Source of the DNA: Clostridium hydrogenum
GTDB lineage: Bacteria; Bacillota; Clostridia; Clostridiales; Clostridiaceae
Length of the DNA stretch: 64,000 nucleotides
Assembly (NCBI RefSeq): GCF_021432385.1
Contig: NZ_JAEACT010000002.1
Location: 372,001 to 436,000 of the forward strand
Reading direction: 5' to 3'
Below, in pieces: positions 1-8,442 of the stretch. A program made the position numbers and the translations under genes. The notes under the pieces were generated by a model that saw nothing but the letters and a program-made list of their open reading frames with translations, did no database searches and was not told where the DNA came from. Every line of letters begins with the position of its first letter. Positions within the stretch are counted from its first letter, which is position 1.

Positions 1-1020
1 ATTGAAGTCACCATAGAAATATTCTGTATGTTTTATGAGTTCTATCTTGAAATTTGCTAAAAGCTCTTTGATATCATATAAGTCGGCGTAGAAATGAGGT
101 ATACCTTTTTCAAGTTCATCCCGGCATATAAGAGTATTTTTGTCTAATTTGTTACCTCTATTTTCAATAAAATCTGTACTTTCTTTTGAACAAAACGATA
201 AATATACCTCACCATTTGGTTTGAGCACCCTTTCAATTTCTTCAATTGTTTTTTTCATGCCAATTGAATCGGTATGAGAAATAACATGGTAAGCAAAGAT
301 ACAGTCAAACGATTGATTGGGGTAATTTAGAGATAGCATATCACCAACCTCCGCATCTATAGGAAGATTTTCCTTTGCAGCCCATGTTTTTAAGTATTGA
401 ACAGCATAATCAGAAATATCCGTTGCGGTTACATTAAACCCTTGTTTTGAAAAATAAATGGCATGGCGACCAAGTCCTGTTCCTAAATCTAAAAGATCAA
501 CATAACCTGATTCCTTCCATTTATTTGCCAAGTAAATACAATTATCTACAGGCTTAAGATTTGGAGATGGGTAAATAGCCCAATTAAATCCTTTAAGGTT
601 AACAATTTCCTCACTCTTGTTATACATTTGGTAATCCATTTTAATATCTCCTTTTACTGTGAGTAGAAAAGTGATACGTGGAAATAGATTAAGCTGAGCG
701 CCTTTCTTACGTGCTGCCGATGGCGTTATTCCGTGAATTTCTTTGAAAGCGCGCGTAAATGACTCTGGAGATTCATAACCATATTTTAAGGCTACATCGA
801 TGACCTTTATAGATTTTGTTTGCAATTCAATCGCAGCCAATGTCATGCGTCTTTTGCGAATATATTCAAATATTGATATATTCATAAATATAGAAAATGT
901 ACGCTGGAAACCAACTGTAGACTGACACATTATATTAGCAATTTTATCTAAATCAATATTGCTATCTAAGTGATCTTCAATATAGTCAAATGCTTCGTTA
1001 ATTCGTTCATACCAGTTCAA
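1..1020 (-). CDS. AraC-type DNA-binding domain fused to SAM-dependent methyltransferase (3' end outside window)
   Basis: The reverse strand is open from position 1020 to the window edge (340 codons, no stop). Residues 1-105 form an AraC/XylS-type double helix-turn-helix, the second helix region being 'VIDVALKYGYESPESFTRAF'. A linker containing 'FPRITFLLTVKGD' leads, from about residue 128, into a class I methyltransferase with motif I 'LLDLGTGLGRHAIYF' near residue 177. The start is taken as TTG at 1020 because GAGGAG lies 8 nt upstream; an in-frame GTG three codons earlier overlaps that ribosome binding site. The internal ATG at 639 has its own AAAGGAG, so the methyltransferase could also be made separately. 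Linkers like this usually join AraC domains to GyrI-like ligand domains, so a methyltransferase here is unusual. Fusion is seen; substrate and targets are unknown. Confidence 0.8.
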   Translation of the reverse strand, partial: MNWYERINEAFDYIEDHLDSNIDLDKIANIMCQSTVGFQRTFSIFMNISIFEYIRKRRMTLAAIELQTKSIKVIDVALKYGYESPESFTRAFKEIHGITPSAARKKGAQLNLFPRITFLLTVKGDIKMDYQMYNKSEEIVNLKGFNWAIYPSPNLKPVDNCIYLANKWKESGYVDLLDLGTGLGRHAIYFSKQGFNVTATDISDYAVQYLKTWAAKENLPIDAEVGDMLSLNYPNQSFDCIFAYHVISHTDSIGMKKTIEEIERVLKPNGEVYLSFCSKESTDFIENRGNKLDKNTLICRDELEKGIPHFYADLYDIKELLANFKIELIKHTEYFYGDFN

Positions 1021-1069
1021 ATGTATCACTCCTCTCTAAAAACAGTATAGTAGATGAATAAATAAAATT

Positions 1070-1099
1070 CCTTGCACTTTTGGTTTCACTCATGCAAGG
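1070..1099. promoter_or_regulatory. Inverted repeat upstream of the AraC-methyltransferase gene
   Basis: CCTTGCA at 1070-1076 and TGCAAGG at 1093-1099 form a perfect 7-bp inverted repeat with a 16-bp centre, 50-80 bp upstream of the TTG start. A TATACT-like -10 lies between it and the gene (about 1045-1050 on the reverse strand). It may be an operator for the AraC-type protein; this is inference from position only. Confidence 0.35.
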
Positions 1100-1401
1100 T
1101 TATTGTTAAATATACAAATAATTGACAGCTTGCTAAATCATTGCTTTTCAATTATTTTTATACCTGCATTCTAAATTAATTATCAAGATTAAATTTCTTG
1201 GAACTGACTTAGTTATATTATACCAAAAATAAACATTTATTTTTATAAATCATTTAGGATATGATAGATACCATATTACCTGCCTTAAATCTAGTGATAC
1301 CAACGGCTTAAATAAAAGCCTATGTCATTTGTGATACGGTTCACCATTTCTAATCCTAAACCCTATATAAATTAATTCATATCATATCCCTGCACCACCC
1401 C
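1100..1401. other. Intergenic region, no gene seen
   Basis: AT-rich spacer between the divergent end of the AraC-methyltransferase promoter and the first structured repeat. I see no convincing reading frame, RNA gene or terminator in it. Confidence 0.5.
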
Positions 1402-1640
1402 AAAATTCCGTAGGCACGGAGGAATTTTTTCCTTTATTCATGTGAAAGGTGAAATAAGTATATTGCAGGATGATTTAAATGAAATTTTATAAATCTTAGG
1501 GCGAAATCTTTAAAAGACCTAGAACTTTCAATTGTCTGAGCTGCCCCTTGCGAGTTATTGAAAGTTCTTGGGATTTTAAAGATTTCGCCCTTAGATTTAT
1601 TAATTTCATTTAATATCCTGCGATATACTTATTTCACCTT
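1402..1640. repeat. Structured 3'-end palindrome, copy 1 (short hairpin module plus 195-bp palindrome)
   Basis: 1402-1434 carries the short module with TTCCGTAGGCACGGAGGAA. After 11 nt, 1446-1640 is a long imperfect palindrome whose arms start AAGGTGAAATAAGTATAT and end in the complement. The tip carries TCAATTGTCTGAGC and GCGAGTTATTGA. The right end overlaps the stop codon (1639-1641) of the leftward permease gene. The same architecture recurs at about 21.3, 21.7, 46.7, 55.2 and 63.1 kb. A short reading frame inside the palindrome is not considered a gene. Confidence 0.85.
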
Positions 1641-4161
1641 ATTCATATTTTACTGCCTCTATTATATTCATCCTACTAGATTTAAACGAAGGAATCACTG
1701 CCGCAAGTACAGTCATAAGAACTCCAAGTACTATGCTCATAATAAACACGTCCATTGAATAATGCATACTCATAGGGAAATCCGCCAGTCTAAGAATTAT
1801 AGGCATTACCTCTGTCATTAAAACTCCACCAACAATTCCACATATACTTCCTATAATGCCAATGGATAAAGATTCTATAAAAAGCATTTTTCTAGTTTGA
1901 GCTTTACTCATGCCAACAGATGCATAAATTGCAAGATACCTTTTTCTTTCAATAAAACTTATGAAAAAGTTATTTAAAACTCCAACTGCTCCAATTATAA
2001 GCGCCAATATTGGGAATGCTTTCATTAAAAATAATGTTTTATTTATTTGCTGTTCACTTTCTGCCTGCCTTTGAGCCATAGTTTTTATAACAACTTGTCT
2101 GTTTTTCAATCTATGCGTAAGCTTAGCTTTTACGTAATCAGGACTTTTATAGGTTTTTATGTAAACAAAGCTATGCTGAAATAATTTAAAATCTCCTCTT
2201 GCATACTTTTCTGGAATAATTGCACTACTTCCATTATTCATCAAGGTATTAAAAGACGCTACTATTTTATAACTTCTATAACCCCTTGCAGTATTAATGT
2301 TTATATAGTCTCCAACCTTCTTATTATTCTTTTTTAAATCTGTAACTGTCATTATTATATTTCTGCCATTTTCAAAATTTTTAAGAATTTCATTTTCATT
2401 TTGAAATAATTTTACATCTAGATAATTTTTAATATCATAATTTGATAAGAAATATATTCCTGAAATTTTATTAGTAGTATTTTTTATTTCTATATCGTAG
2501 GTAAAATACACAGGAACGGCTTCCTTTACACCATCAATATTTTTTATTATGTTAATAACCGGTCTATCAATAGAATTTCCATCATCATTTTCTATCCAAA
2601 CATCGTATTTAAATATCCCATATGCCTTAACTATCTCCTTGCCCATACTATAACTTACTACATTAAGCATAAATATTGTTGAAATTCCAATTGTAAGAAG
2701 TGCAATATTGTTCATTAAGCTTTTATTTTTTCTCAAATTTTTAGCTGCAAGCACTCCCTCATTTCCAAATATGCAGCCATATACATTTTCAAATAACCTT
2801 ACAAATATCTCTGTAATATACGGAACACAAATTACAACTCCCACTATTGCCGCAACCATGCATATAATAAGAATTACCATAGCTTTTGTTACTTCTAGCG
2901 TGTCTACAGCAAGTACTTTTGGTATTACAATTGAAGTCACAACAAAAATTAATCCAACTGCTAAATGCCACAGTTTCTCATTTTCTACAAGCTCTACAGT
3001 ATTTAAAACAACCTCTTTCACAGATAACCTTGCAGTCTTAATTATTGGTATGATTGAACTTACAAAGGAAACAAATATTGCAAAAATAAAGGCCGAAATA
3101 AGCTGATTTGATGTAAAATCAATTGCCACATTTACGGTAAAATCATCAGACAACTGTTTTCCCATTACCCGACCTAAAATTTTCAGTATTTCTATTCCAA
3201 CTGCATCACCTATAATCCCGCCTACAACACCATATACTAAACTTTCTGTAATTAAAACAATACTTGTTGAAAATTTAGTAGCTCCTATGCTTCTAAAGGT
3301 GCCTATTACTGGCAATCTTTCTGTAACTATGACTTTAAATACGGTATATATAATAAACATACTCATTAAAAGAACTATCATCATCATAGCTCTAAAAGCC
3401 ATAGTAATTTGACCTGTTTGTTCTTGAATCGCCTTTTCATCAATTGCCTTCTCTACAGTATAATTTTTATATGCAGAAGTAGCTTTTTTCATTACTGTAT
3501 CAATATTGCTTTTACTGTTAACTTTTAAGTAAATACTTGAAACCAGACCTTTTGCCATATTTAAGGCTCCTGCCGTATCCATTGGTACTATTCCTATTTT
3601 GGTCTTATCACTTTCTAATGCAAAAAAGCCTTCATTTTGTGCTATTCCTACTACAGTGAATTTTACTGTTCCATTGCCAGATCTTAAATTTATTTTGTCA
3701 CCAATCTCAAGCCCATTTGCATCGGATAGTTTTTTACTTATTATTATCTTGTTTCCAATGAAGGGCATTAAAGTTCCCTTTTTATAAAAGTTAATAGGAT
3801 TCATAAGCTTAACATCATTGTAATTAAATCCCCTAAGCATTACTTGATTTACTTTATTATCTTTAGTATACGTTCCATTTGCATCCATTTCACCAATTAT
3901 GTAATTCGTATTACTTTTAAGAATACTTGCCATATCAAGGCTCATATATGGAGATGGAGATTTACTATTTGAATATATCTGCACATCTGCATCTCCAAGA
4001 TATTGCTTTGTAACATCAGTAAAAGTTTTCTTTATGGTTGACGCTGTTCCACTTGAAGCAAAGAACAGCGCCGTTGATGCCATTATTGAAAATATTACAA
4101 GAAAAGCTCTTAGCTTCTTCTCTTTTATATTTTTCAGTATAAACTTAATAATAATCCTCAT
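1639..4161 (-). CDS. ABC transporter permease, FtsX/MacB-like (two FtsX domains)
   Basis: The 840-residue membrane protein starts with a cytoplasmic basic stretch and one membrane helix (about residues 18-40). A large extracellular MacB-type region (about 45-245) follows, then a three-helix FtsX block (about 255-380), further helices near 395-450 and 480-505, a second extracellular region and a C-terminal FtsX block (about 720-835). This is the layout of duplicated permeases that work as mechanotransmission or lipid/peptide export subunits with an ABC ATPase. No ATPase gene is adjacent in this window, so the partner must be elsewhere. The start ATG has GGAAGG 9 nt upstream. It lies 6 bp after the HD-domain gene and probably shares its transcript. 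The stop codon sits in the end of a structured repeat. Confidence 0.85.
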   Translation of the reverse strand: MRIIIKFILKNIKEKKLRAFLVIFSIMASTALFFASSGTASTIKKTFTDVTKQYLGDADVQIYSNSKSPSPYMSLDMASILKSNTNYIIGEMDANGTYTKDNKVNQVMLRGFNYNDVKLMNPINFYKKGTLMPFIGNKIIISKKLSDANGLEIGDKINLRSGNGTVKFTVVGIAQNEGFFALESDKTKIGIVPMDTAGALNMAKGLVSSIYLKVNSKSNIDTVMKKATSAYKNYTVEKAIDEKAIQEQTGQITMAFRAMMMIVLLMSMFIIYTVFKVIVTERLPVIGTFRSIGATKFSTSIVLITESLVYGVVGGIIGDAVGIEILKILGRVMGKQLSDDFTVNVAIDFTSNQLISAFIFAIFVSFVSSIIPIIKTARLSVKEVVLNTVELVENEKLWHLAVGLIFVVTSIVIPKVLAVDTLEVTKAMVILIICMVAAIVGVVICVPYITEIFVRLFENVYGCIFGNEGVLAAKNLRKNKSLMNNIALLTIGISTIFMLNVVSYSMGKEIVKAYGIFKYDVWIENDDGNSIDRPVINIIKNIDGVKEAVPVYFTYDIEIKNTTNKISGIYFLSNYDIKNYLDVKLFQNENEILKNFENGRNIIMTVTDLKKNNKKVGDYININTARGYRSYKIVASFNTLMNNGSSAIIPEKYARGDFKLFQHSFVYIKTYKSPDYVKAKLTHRLKNRQVVIKTMAQRQAESEQQINKTLFLMKAFPILALIIGAVGVLNNFFISFIERKRYLAIYASVGMSKAQTRKMLFIESLSIGIIGSICGIVGGVLMTEVMPIILRLADFPMSMHYSMDVFIMSIVLGVLMTVLAAVIPSFKSSRMNIIEAVKYE

Positions 4162-4167
4162 TACTGC

Positions 4168-4785
4168 TTACCTTCCAACTTTACTAAGAAACTTATTTAT
4201 ATTTTTTCTTTCTTCCTTCTTCTTTTCACTGGATATAGGTTCTCTTCCAAGCCTATCACAAAAAGATAAAAGGGCTATTTCATCTACAGAGGTTTCACTT
4301 TTCATAGTTTTAACATCTGCAAATGGCATATCTTTTACTACAAAAAGTGTCTGCATGTGCCATCTGACAAGCTTTACCACTTTTCTTACAAAGGTTTCTG
4401 CTTCATTAAAGTTTTTAAAGAATTCTTCTGCAAGCTCTTCTCCAACTTTATCATGATCATAGGCGGTTATCTTTCCTTTTCTAAGCTTAGTAGTTTTTGC
4501 CTTTCCTATATCATGAAGAATAGCTGCCCACATGAATACCCTTTTATCTCTACTTTTCTCCTTAACTGCCGCTGCATTGTCTAACACAAGCATTGTGTGA
4601 TTCCAAACTGAACCTTCTGGGTGATGCTCGGGGTTTTGTTCAATATCCTTTAAAGAACTAAGCATTGTAAATGGATATTCATCTAATCTGCCTTCTTTAA
4701 GTGCAGTATTAAAATACAAAGATGGTTTTGAATCATTTAACAAATGAAAATCAATTTCTTCAAAAATTTTATTTATATCCTCCAT
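4168..4785 (-). CDS. HD-domain metal-dependent phosphohydrolase
   Basis: A 205-residue soluble protein. The HD signature is seen as a His in 'SVWNHTMLVLDNA' (about residue 62) and the His-Asp pair in 'AILHDIGKAKTT' (about 90), with further metal-ligand candidates in 'AYDHDKVGEELAEEFF' and 'VRWHMQT'. The arrangement resembles the HD domain attached to bacterial CCA-adding enzymes, suggesting a stand-alone phosphohydrolase acting on a nucleotide or nucleic-acid phosphate; the true substrate cannot be told. A strong AAAGGAGGAG precedes the ATG. It lies between the MutS-like gene (72 bp upstream) and the FtsX permease (6 bp downstream), all read leftward. Confidence 0.8.
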   Translation of the reverse strand: MEDINKIFEEIDFHLLNDSKPSLYFNTALKEGRLDEYPFTMLSSLKDIEQNPEHHPEGSVWNHTMLVLDNAAAVKEKSRDKRVFMWAAILHDIGKAKTTKLRKGKITAYDHDKVGEELAEEFFKNFNEAETFVRKVVKLVRWHMQTLFVVKDMPFADVKTMKSETSVDEIALLSFCDRLGREPISSEKKKEERKNINKFLSKVGR

Positions 4786-4857
4786 AAAACTCCTCCTTTG
4801 CTTTTAGTGAAAGTTCTTAAAAACTTAATTTATCCATAATCCAAAATTTTAGTTTAA

Positions 4858-6594
4858 CTATATTAGTTTTGAAAGTCTCTCATTAGTTTTTTGTATTATT
4901 TCCTCTGGATATTCAAGATATTTTAAAAGTTTAACTGCATTTCTATTTCTACATACACCATTTTTTATCTTATAATCAAAATTAAGCCCTTCTTCGTTTA
5001 TATCCTCAGTAAAATAATAGCAGAGATATTTGTCCTTAAGTATTTCTGTAAGTTCAAGATCATGTGTTGCTACAAGTGTCAAAGTATTGTGCTTGCTTAT
5101 ATAATTTAATATTTCAGCGGAAGCATTAACTCTTTCAACTGGATTAGTTCCTCTAAATATTTCATCTATTATACATAAAACTGGTACTTCACTGTTACAC
5201 TCATTTATTATTCTTTTAAGTGCTTCAGCCTCTCTAAAGTAGTAACTCTTTCCAGAAGAAATATTGTCCTCTGGGCTTATGGATGTCATTATTTTGAAAA
5301 ATGAAGTTCTATATGAATCAGCAGCACAAGTATATATTGTCTGCGCTAACAGTGCATTAGCACCTATAGTTCTAAGGAAGGTAGATTTTCCTGACATATT
5401 TGTTCCGGTTAATATTATTCCCTCGTCATTTAATGTTATAGTATTGCCAACGGCTTCATCAATAAGTGGATGAAAAACTTCTACTGCCTCTATTACCTTT
5501 CCTTCAGTTACAAATTCAGGTTCTGTATAATCTTCACCTAGCCATTCTCTAAAAGAAGCTACAGACATCAAAGCATCAAGTTCGCCTAAAGTTTTGTAAA
5601 GTTCTTTTAATTCCTTTCTGTATTTTTTTATGTCATTTATAGATGAAAAAAACTTTCTTTCTTCAACTAGAAACAACATATAAAATAAATCACCAATTGG
5701 ATCTAAACCTTCCACTCTATGCATTCCTGAAGTTTCTTTACCAACTACCTTGCAAGCTTTGTAGGTTTTATTTAAAATTTCAGTATAATGCTTTAATTCC
5801 TCATCATTAATTTTTGATAATCTATTTGCAGTATTTATTATTCCATTTAAATATCCTAAGGAATTAACATAACTTTCTACGTTACTTTTAAATTTGTTAT
5901 GCATAATTGAATTTGCAACAAATAATGCCAAGGTTACAATTACACTTTGTATGCCAAGTATAGGTATTGACACTATAGAAAGTAAAAATGCTGCAACTAA
6001 AAAGTTAAATAAATATTTGTATTTATAATTTAAATCAAAATCCTTAGATATTATTCCAAAAGCACCATTATCTTTTGCCCTTCCAAGTCGTGTTAGTTCT
6101 AGTCCTATTTTATTTCTTACATTTGCATTGTCCTTTAATAAGTTAATTACTTTATTTCTATCACTTAATCTCTCTTCACTTAATTCCGGTTGTTTAAGTA
6201 TTTTATAAAGCATCTCTTCTCCAGGTGAAGTTATTGTTCTATCTATTAATTCAAACAACTTATCCATATTTAAATCGGACCAAGTTTGTTCATCTACACT
6301 AAACTTCTCCTCATCCTGCTTATCTATTTGAAAAAAGTTTTGAGTAGTTTTAAAGTTTCTCTTTCTCTTTTCAAAATTTCCCCAATGCTTTTTAAATCTT
6401 TCATAATTTATATTATCCAATATTCCTTTACTTACACGTGATATTAAAATACAAGCTGCTAAGCATAAAACTGTAAAAACTAGCAGATAATATTTCTTAT
6501 CATTTAGAGCAACTCCACCAGATATAAATGCAGCTATAATTGCAGCAAATATGGCAAGGTTGCTGATTAAGCTTACTTGATCCTCATTATTCAT
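4858..6594 (-). CDS. Membrane-anchored MutS-family ATPase
   Basis: A 578-residue protein whose C-terminal third is a MutS-type ATPase: Walker A 'TGTNMSGKSTFLRTIG' near residue 396 and Walker B 'VLCIIDEIFRGTNPVER' near 470, followed by the switch 'VATHDLEL'. The N-terminal half lacks the mismatch-recognition domain I of MutS. It instead has two hydrophobic hairpins (about residues 8-50 and 192-230) that predict membrane insertion. This matches a family of short MutS-like proteins annotated 'DNA mismatch repair protein MutS' in clostridia, but mismatch repair is unlikely because the mismatch-binding Phe-X-Glu region is absent. The lever/core region around 250-380 is retained. Role unknown. Confidence 0.8.
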   Translation of the reverse strand: MNNEDQVSLISNLAIFAAIIAAFISGGVALNDKKYYLLVFTVLCLAACILISRVSKGILDNINYERFKKHWGNFEKRKRNFKTTQNFFQIDKQDEEKFSVDEQTWSDLNMDKLFELIDRTITSPGEEMLYKILKQPELSEERLSDRNKVINLLKDNANVRNKIGLELTRLGRAKDNGAFGIISKDFDLNYKYKYLFNFLVAAFLLSIVSIPILGIQSVIVTLALFVANSIMHNKFKSNVESYVNSLGYLNGIINTANRLSKINDEELKHYTEILNKTYKACKVVGKETSGMHRVEGLDPIGDLFYMLFLVEERKFFSSINDIKKYRKELKELYKTLGELDALMSVASFREWLGEDYTEPEFVTEGKVIEAVEVFHPLIDEAVGNTITLNDEGIILTGTNMSGKSTFLRTIGANALLAQTIYTCAADSYRTSFFKIMTSISPEDNISSGKSYYFREAEALKRIINECNSEVPVLCIIDEIFRGTNPVERVNASAEILNYISKHNTLTLVATHDLELTEILKDKYLCYYFTEDINEEGLNFDYKIKNGVCRNRNAVKLLKYLEYPEEIIQKTNERLSKLI

Positions 6595-6671
6595 AATTTA
6601 CCTCCGTATTTATATATGTGTATTATTGGTTAAATCATACACTAGCAGCTTTATACTGTCAATTGGAATAA

Positions 6672-6702
6672 ATAACAGAGTACTCTGCCATCTGTACTCT
6701 GA
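6672..6702. repeat. Relic of the heptamer-ended palindrome
   Basis: The sequence CAGAGTACTCTG followed by ATCTGTACTCTG is a miniature palindrome. It is built from the same 7-bp units (AGAGTAC and its complement) that end the larger palindromes at 38.9, 39.7, 49.3 and 58.6 kb, but without their interior. It lies 14 bp after the aspS stop codon. Confidence 0.5.
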
Positions 6703-6715
6703 TTTAATTACCTTC

Positions 6716-7996
6716 TTATGGTAGTATTCTAGTCTTATCTCTTACAAAAGCAGTTGTTTCTCTAATATTTTCAAGTCCTAAAAGTTTCATTGTTATTCTT
6801 TCAAGTCCTATTGCAAGTCCCCCATGAGGAGGCATTCCAAATTTAAAGGTGTCTAAATAATTCTTAAAAGCCTCTGGATTTAGTCCTTTTTCAAGCATGC
6901 TGTTCTTTAGCATTTCATAATTGTGTATTCTTTGGCCTCCTGTTGTAATTTCCATTCCTCTAAAGATAAGATCAAAGCTGTGCGTAAGCTTTTCTCCACA
7001 TGGCATTGTGTACATTGGTCTTTTTTCCTTAGAGTAATGTGTTAAAAATACAAAATCAGAATTATATTTCTCCTTTACAAAGCTTCCTATAATTTCTTCA
7101 CCTTCATGGTCAATGTCTGCCTTTAATTCCGTTTTATTGAATTTTTCCCTTAGTACTTTTATCGCTTCTTGAAGTGTCATAATCGGAAGTTCATCTTGTA
7201 TTTCTGGGATTTCAACTTTAAGAAGTTCAATTTCCTTCTGGCACTTTCCTATTAAATGCTTAAATATATATTTTAAAAGTTCAACCTCAAGCTTTATCAA
7301 GTCCATTTCGTCATTAATAAAGCCCATTTCAAGGTCCATACTCACATATTCATTTAAATGCCTTTTGGTATCATGACTTTCTGCCCTATAAACATGGCCT
7401 ATTTCAAATACTCTTTCATAGCCAGCTGCAACCATCATCTGTTTATAAAATTGTGGACTTTGTGCAAGGTATGCTTTTCTATCAAAGTACTTTACTTCAA
7501 AAAGTTCTGTGCCACCTTCCGCACCTTCTGCTGTTATCTTTGGTGTAAAAATCTCTGTAAAATCTTGACTCTGCAAATATTCTGAGAAACCGTGAGCAAT
7601 TTCAGCCTCTATTTTAAATATTGCATTTACCTTTTCATTCCTCATGCTCAAAACCCTGTGATTTAAAATAGTATCAATATTAGCTTCAATGTTCTCCTTA
7701 TTTATTTCAATTGGCAATTCTTCTTTTACTAGCGATATTATTTTTAGTTCTTTCACTTGAATTTCGAAATTATCATTATTCTTTTTAACAATTCCATTAA
7801 CTTCAATTACACTTTCAAGTTTTAATTCTTTAATATCTGTTTCCTTAGTATTTATTACACATTGTATAACACCTGTTCTGTCTCTTAAAAGTATAAATGC
7901 AATCTTTCCAAGCTTTCTTATTCTGTGCACCCACCCTTTAAGGTTCACCTCTTTTTCTTCATTATTTTTAATTTCTTTAACTAAACATCTTTCCAT
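6716..7996 (-). CDS. aspS: Aspartyl-tRNA synthetase, archaeal type (probably non-discriminating)
   Basis: A 426-residue class II synthetase. An OB-fold anticodon-binding domain (about 1-105, 'VNLKGWVHRIRKLGKIAFI') is followed by the catalytic core with motif 2 'FEIGHVYRAESHDTKRHL' (about 200) and motif 3 'GGLAIGLERITMKLLGL' (about 397). It has no ~150-residue GAD insertion, so it is the short archaeal/eukaryotic type and not the usual ~590-residue bacterial enzyme. In bacteria this type generally charges both tRNA-Asp and tRNA-Asn, with GatCAB then amidating Asp-tRNA-Asn; that part is family knowledge. Asparaginyl-tRNA synthetases are related, but the T-box specifier candidate upstream reads GAC (Asp), which favours AspRS. 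The start follows GAGGAGG. Confidence 0.85.
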   Translation of the reverse strand: MERCLVKEIKNNEEKEVNLKGWVHRIRKLGKIAFILLRDRTGVIQCVINTKETDIKELKLESVIEVNGIVKKNNDNFEIQVKELKIISLVKEELPIEINKENIEANIDTILNHRVLSMRNEKVNAIFKIEAEIAHGFSEYLQSQDFTEIFTPKITAEGAEGGTELFEVKYFDRKAYLAQSPQFYKQMMVAAGYERVFEIGHVYRAESHDTKRHLNEYVSMDLEMGFINDEMDLIKLEVELLKYIFKHLIGKCQKEIELLKVEIPEIQDELPIMTLQEAIKVLREKFNKTELKADIDHEGEEIIGSFVKEKYNSDFVFLTHYSKEKRPMYTMPCGEKLTHSFDLIFRGMEITTGGQRIHNYEMLKNSMLEKGLNPEAFKNYLDTFKFGMPPHGGLAIGLERITMKLLGLENIRETTAFVRDKTRILP

Positions 7997-8028
7997 AATA
8001 AAACCTCCTCTAAACTAAAAAATTGTAT

Positions 8029-8054
8029 AAAAAAAACGCCCCCCAAAAGGGACG
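8029..8054 (-). terminator. Distal conditional terminator of the aspS T-box leader
   Basis: The reverse strand reads CGTCCCTTTTGGGGGGCG followed by eight T. Its 5' arm CGTCCCT can alternatively pair with the second T-box motif, as expected of a T-box attenuator. It ends about 30 nt before the aspS start codon. Confidence 0.75.
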
Positions 8055-8172
8055 AATTTGACGTGGTGCCACCCTAATTAATCAACTTAAAACAAGGATA
8101 ATTTTCTTCCATTGCACTACTATTGATAGTACTCCTAGTAAGTATATCCTTAACTGCACTTTGTACTGTAAA

Positions 8173-8206
8173 TAAAAAAGCTCCCACTCCAATTAGGAGT
8201 GAGAGC
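8173..8206 (-). terminator. Proximal conditional terminator of the aspS T-box leader
   Basis: The reverse strand has GCTCTCACTCCTAATTGGAGTGGGAGC followed by a T run. It directly follows the first T-box motif and is therefore the proximal attenuator. Confidence 0.75.
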
Positions 8207-8410
8207 ATATTCCCACGGTACCATCCTTACTTAATCACATAAGTTGATTCACTTTAGCCTTTTAACGGTGGAAGCCGGATTATCCTACCAAATTTCAGAT
8301 AATCTACTCTGAGATGTCCTTCATTTTAATTTATCCTCTCGGCTCTCACCAACTCCGATTCGCTTAAAGCTTCATTAAAACTAATCTTCTCTTCTTCGTA
8401 TTTAAATTGT

Positions 8411-8439
8411 ATTATATTCCTTTATAATATTACTGTCAA
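8411..8439 (-). promoter_or_regulatory. Promoter of the T-box leader and aspS
   Basis: The reverse strand has TTGACA (8434-8439), 17 nt, TATAAT (8411-8416): a perfect sigma-A consensus, placing the transcript start near 8404, at the beginning of the T-box structure. Confidence 0.8.
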
Positions 8440-8442
8440 TTG

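Larger units (their letters stand above)
8025..8404 (-). promoter_or_regulatory. T-box leader of aspS with two T-box/terminator modules
   Basis: On the reverse strand, Stem I pairs GAGA...GTTTTAAT with ATTAAAAT...TCTC and leaves the loop GAAGGACA; GAC (8316-8318) is the candidate Asp specifier. The distal part has GAGTTGGTGAGAGCCGAG. A T-box motif AAGGATGGTACCGTGGG (8212-8228) is followed by a terminator (8173-8206). A second T-box motif TTAGGGTGGCACCACG (about 8061-8076) precedes a second terminator (8029-8054). The 100 nt between the modules lack a canonical full Stem I but can form a stem AAGGATA/TATCCTT. Charged tRNA would terminate and uncharged tRNA antiterminate aspS. Confidence 0.85.

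Noticed and set aside
1558..1758. Small forward reading frame overlapping palindrome copy 1 and the permease 3' end
   Set aside because: Lies in a palindrome arm and antisense to a real gene; composition reflects the repeat, with no ribosome site. A similar frame at 46772-47146 is rejected for the same reason.
6716..7996. Asparaginyl-tRNA synthetase (asnS)
   Set aside because: Related in sequence, but the GAC specifier candidate in the T-box and the archaeal-type AspRS motifs favour aspartyl-tRNA synthetase; asnS is not fully excluded.
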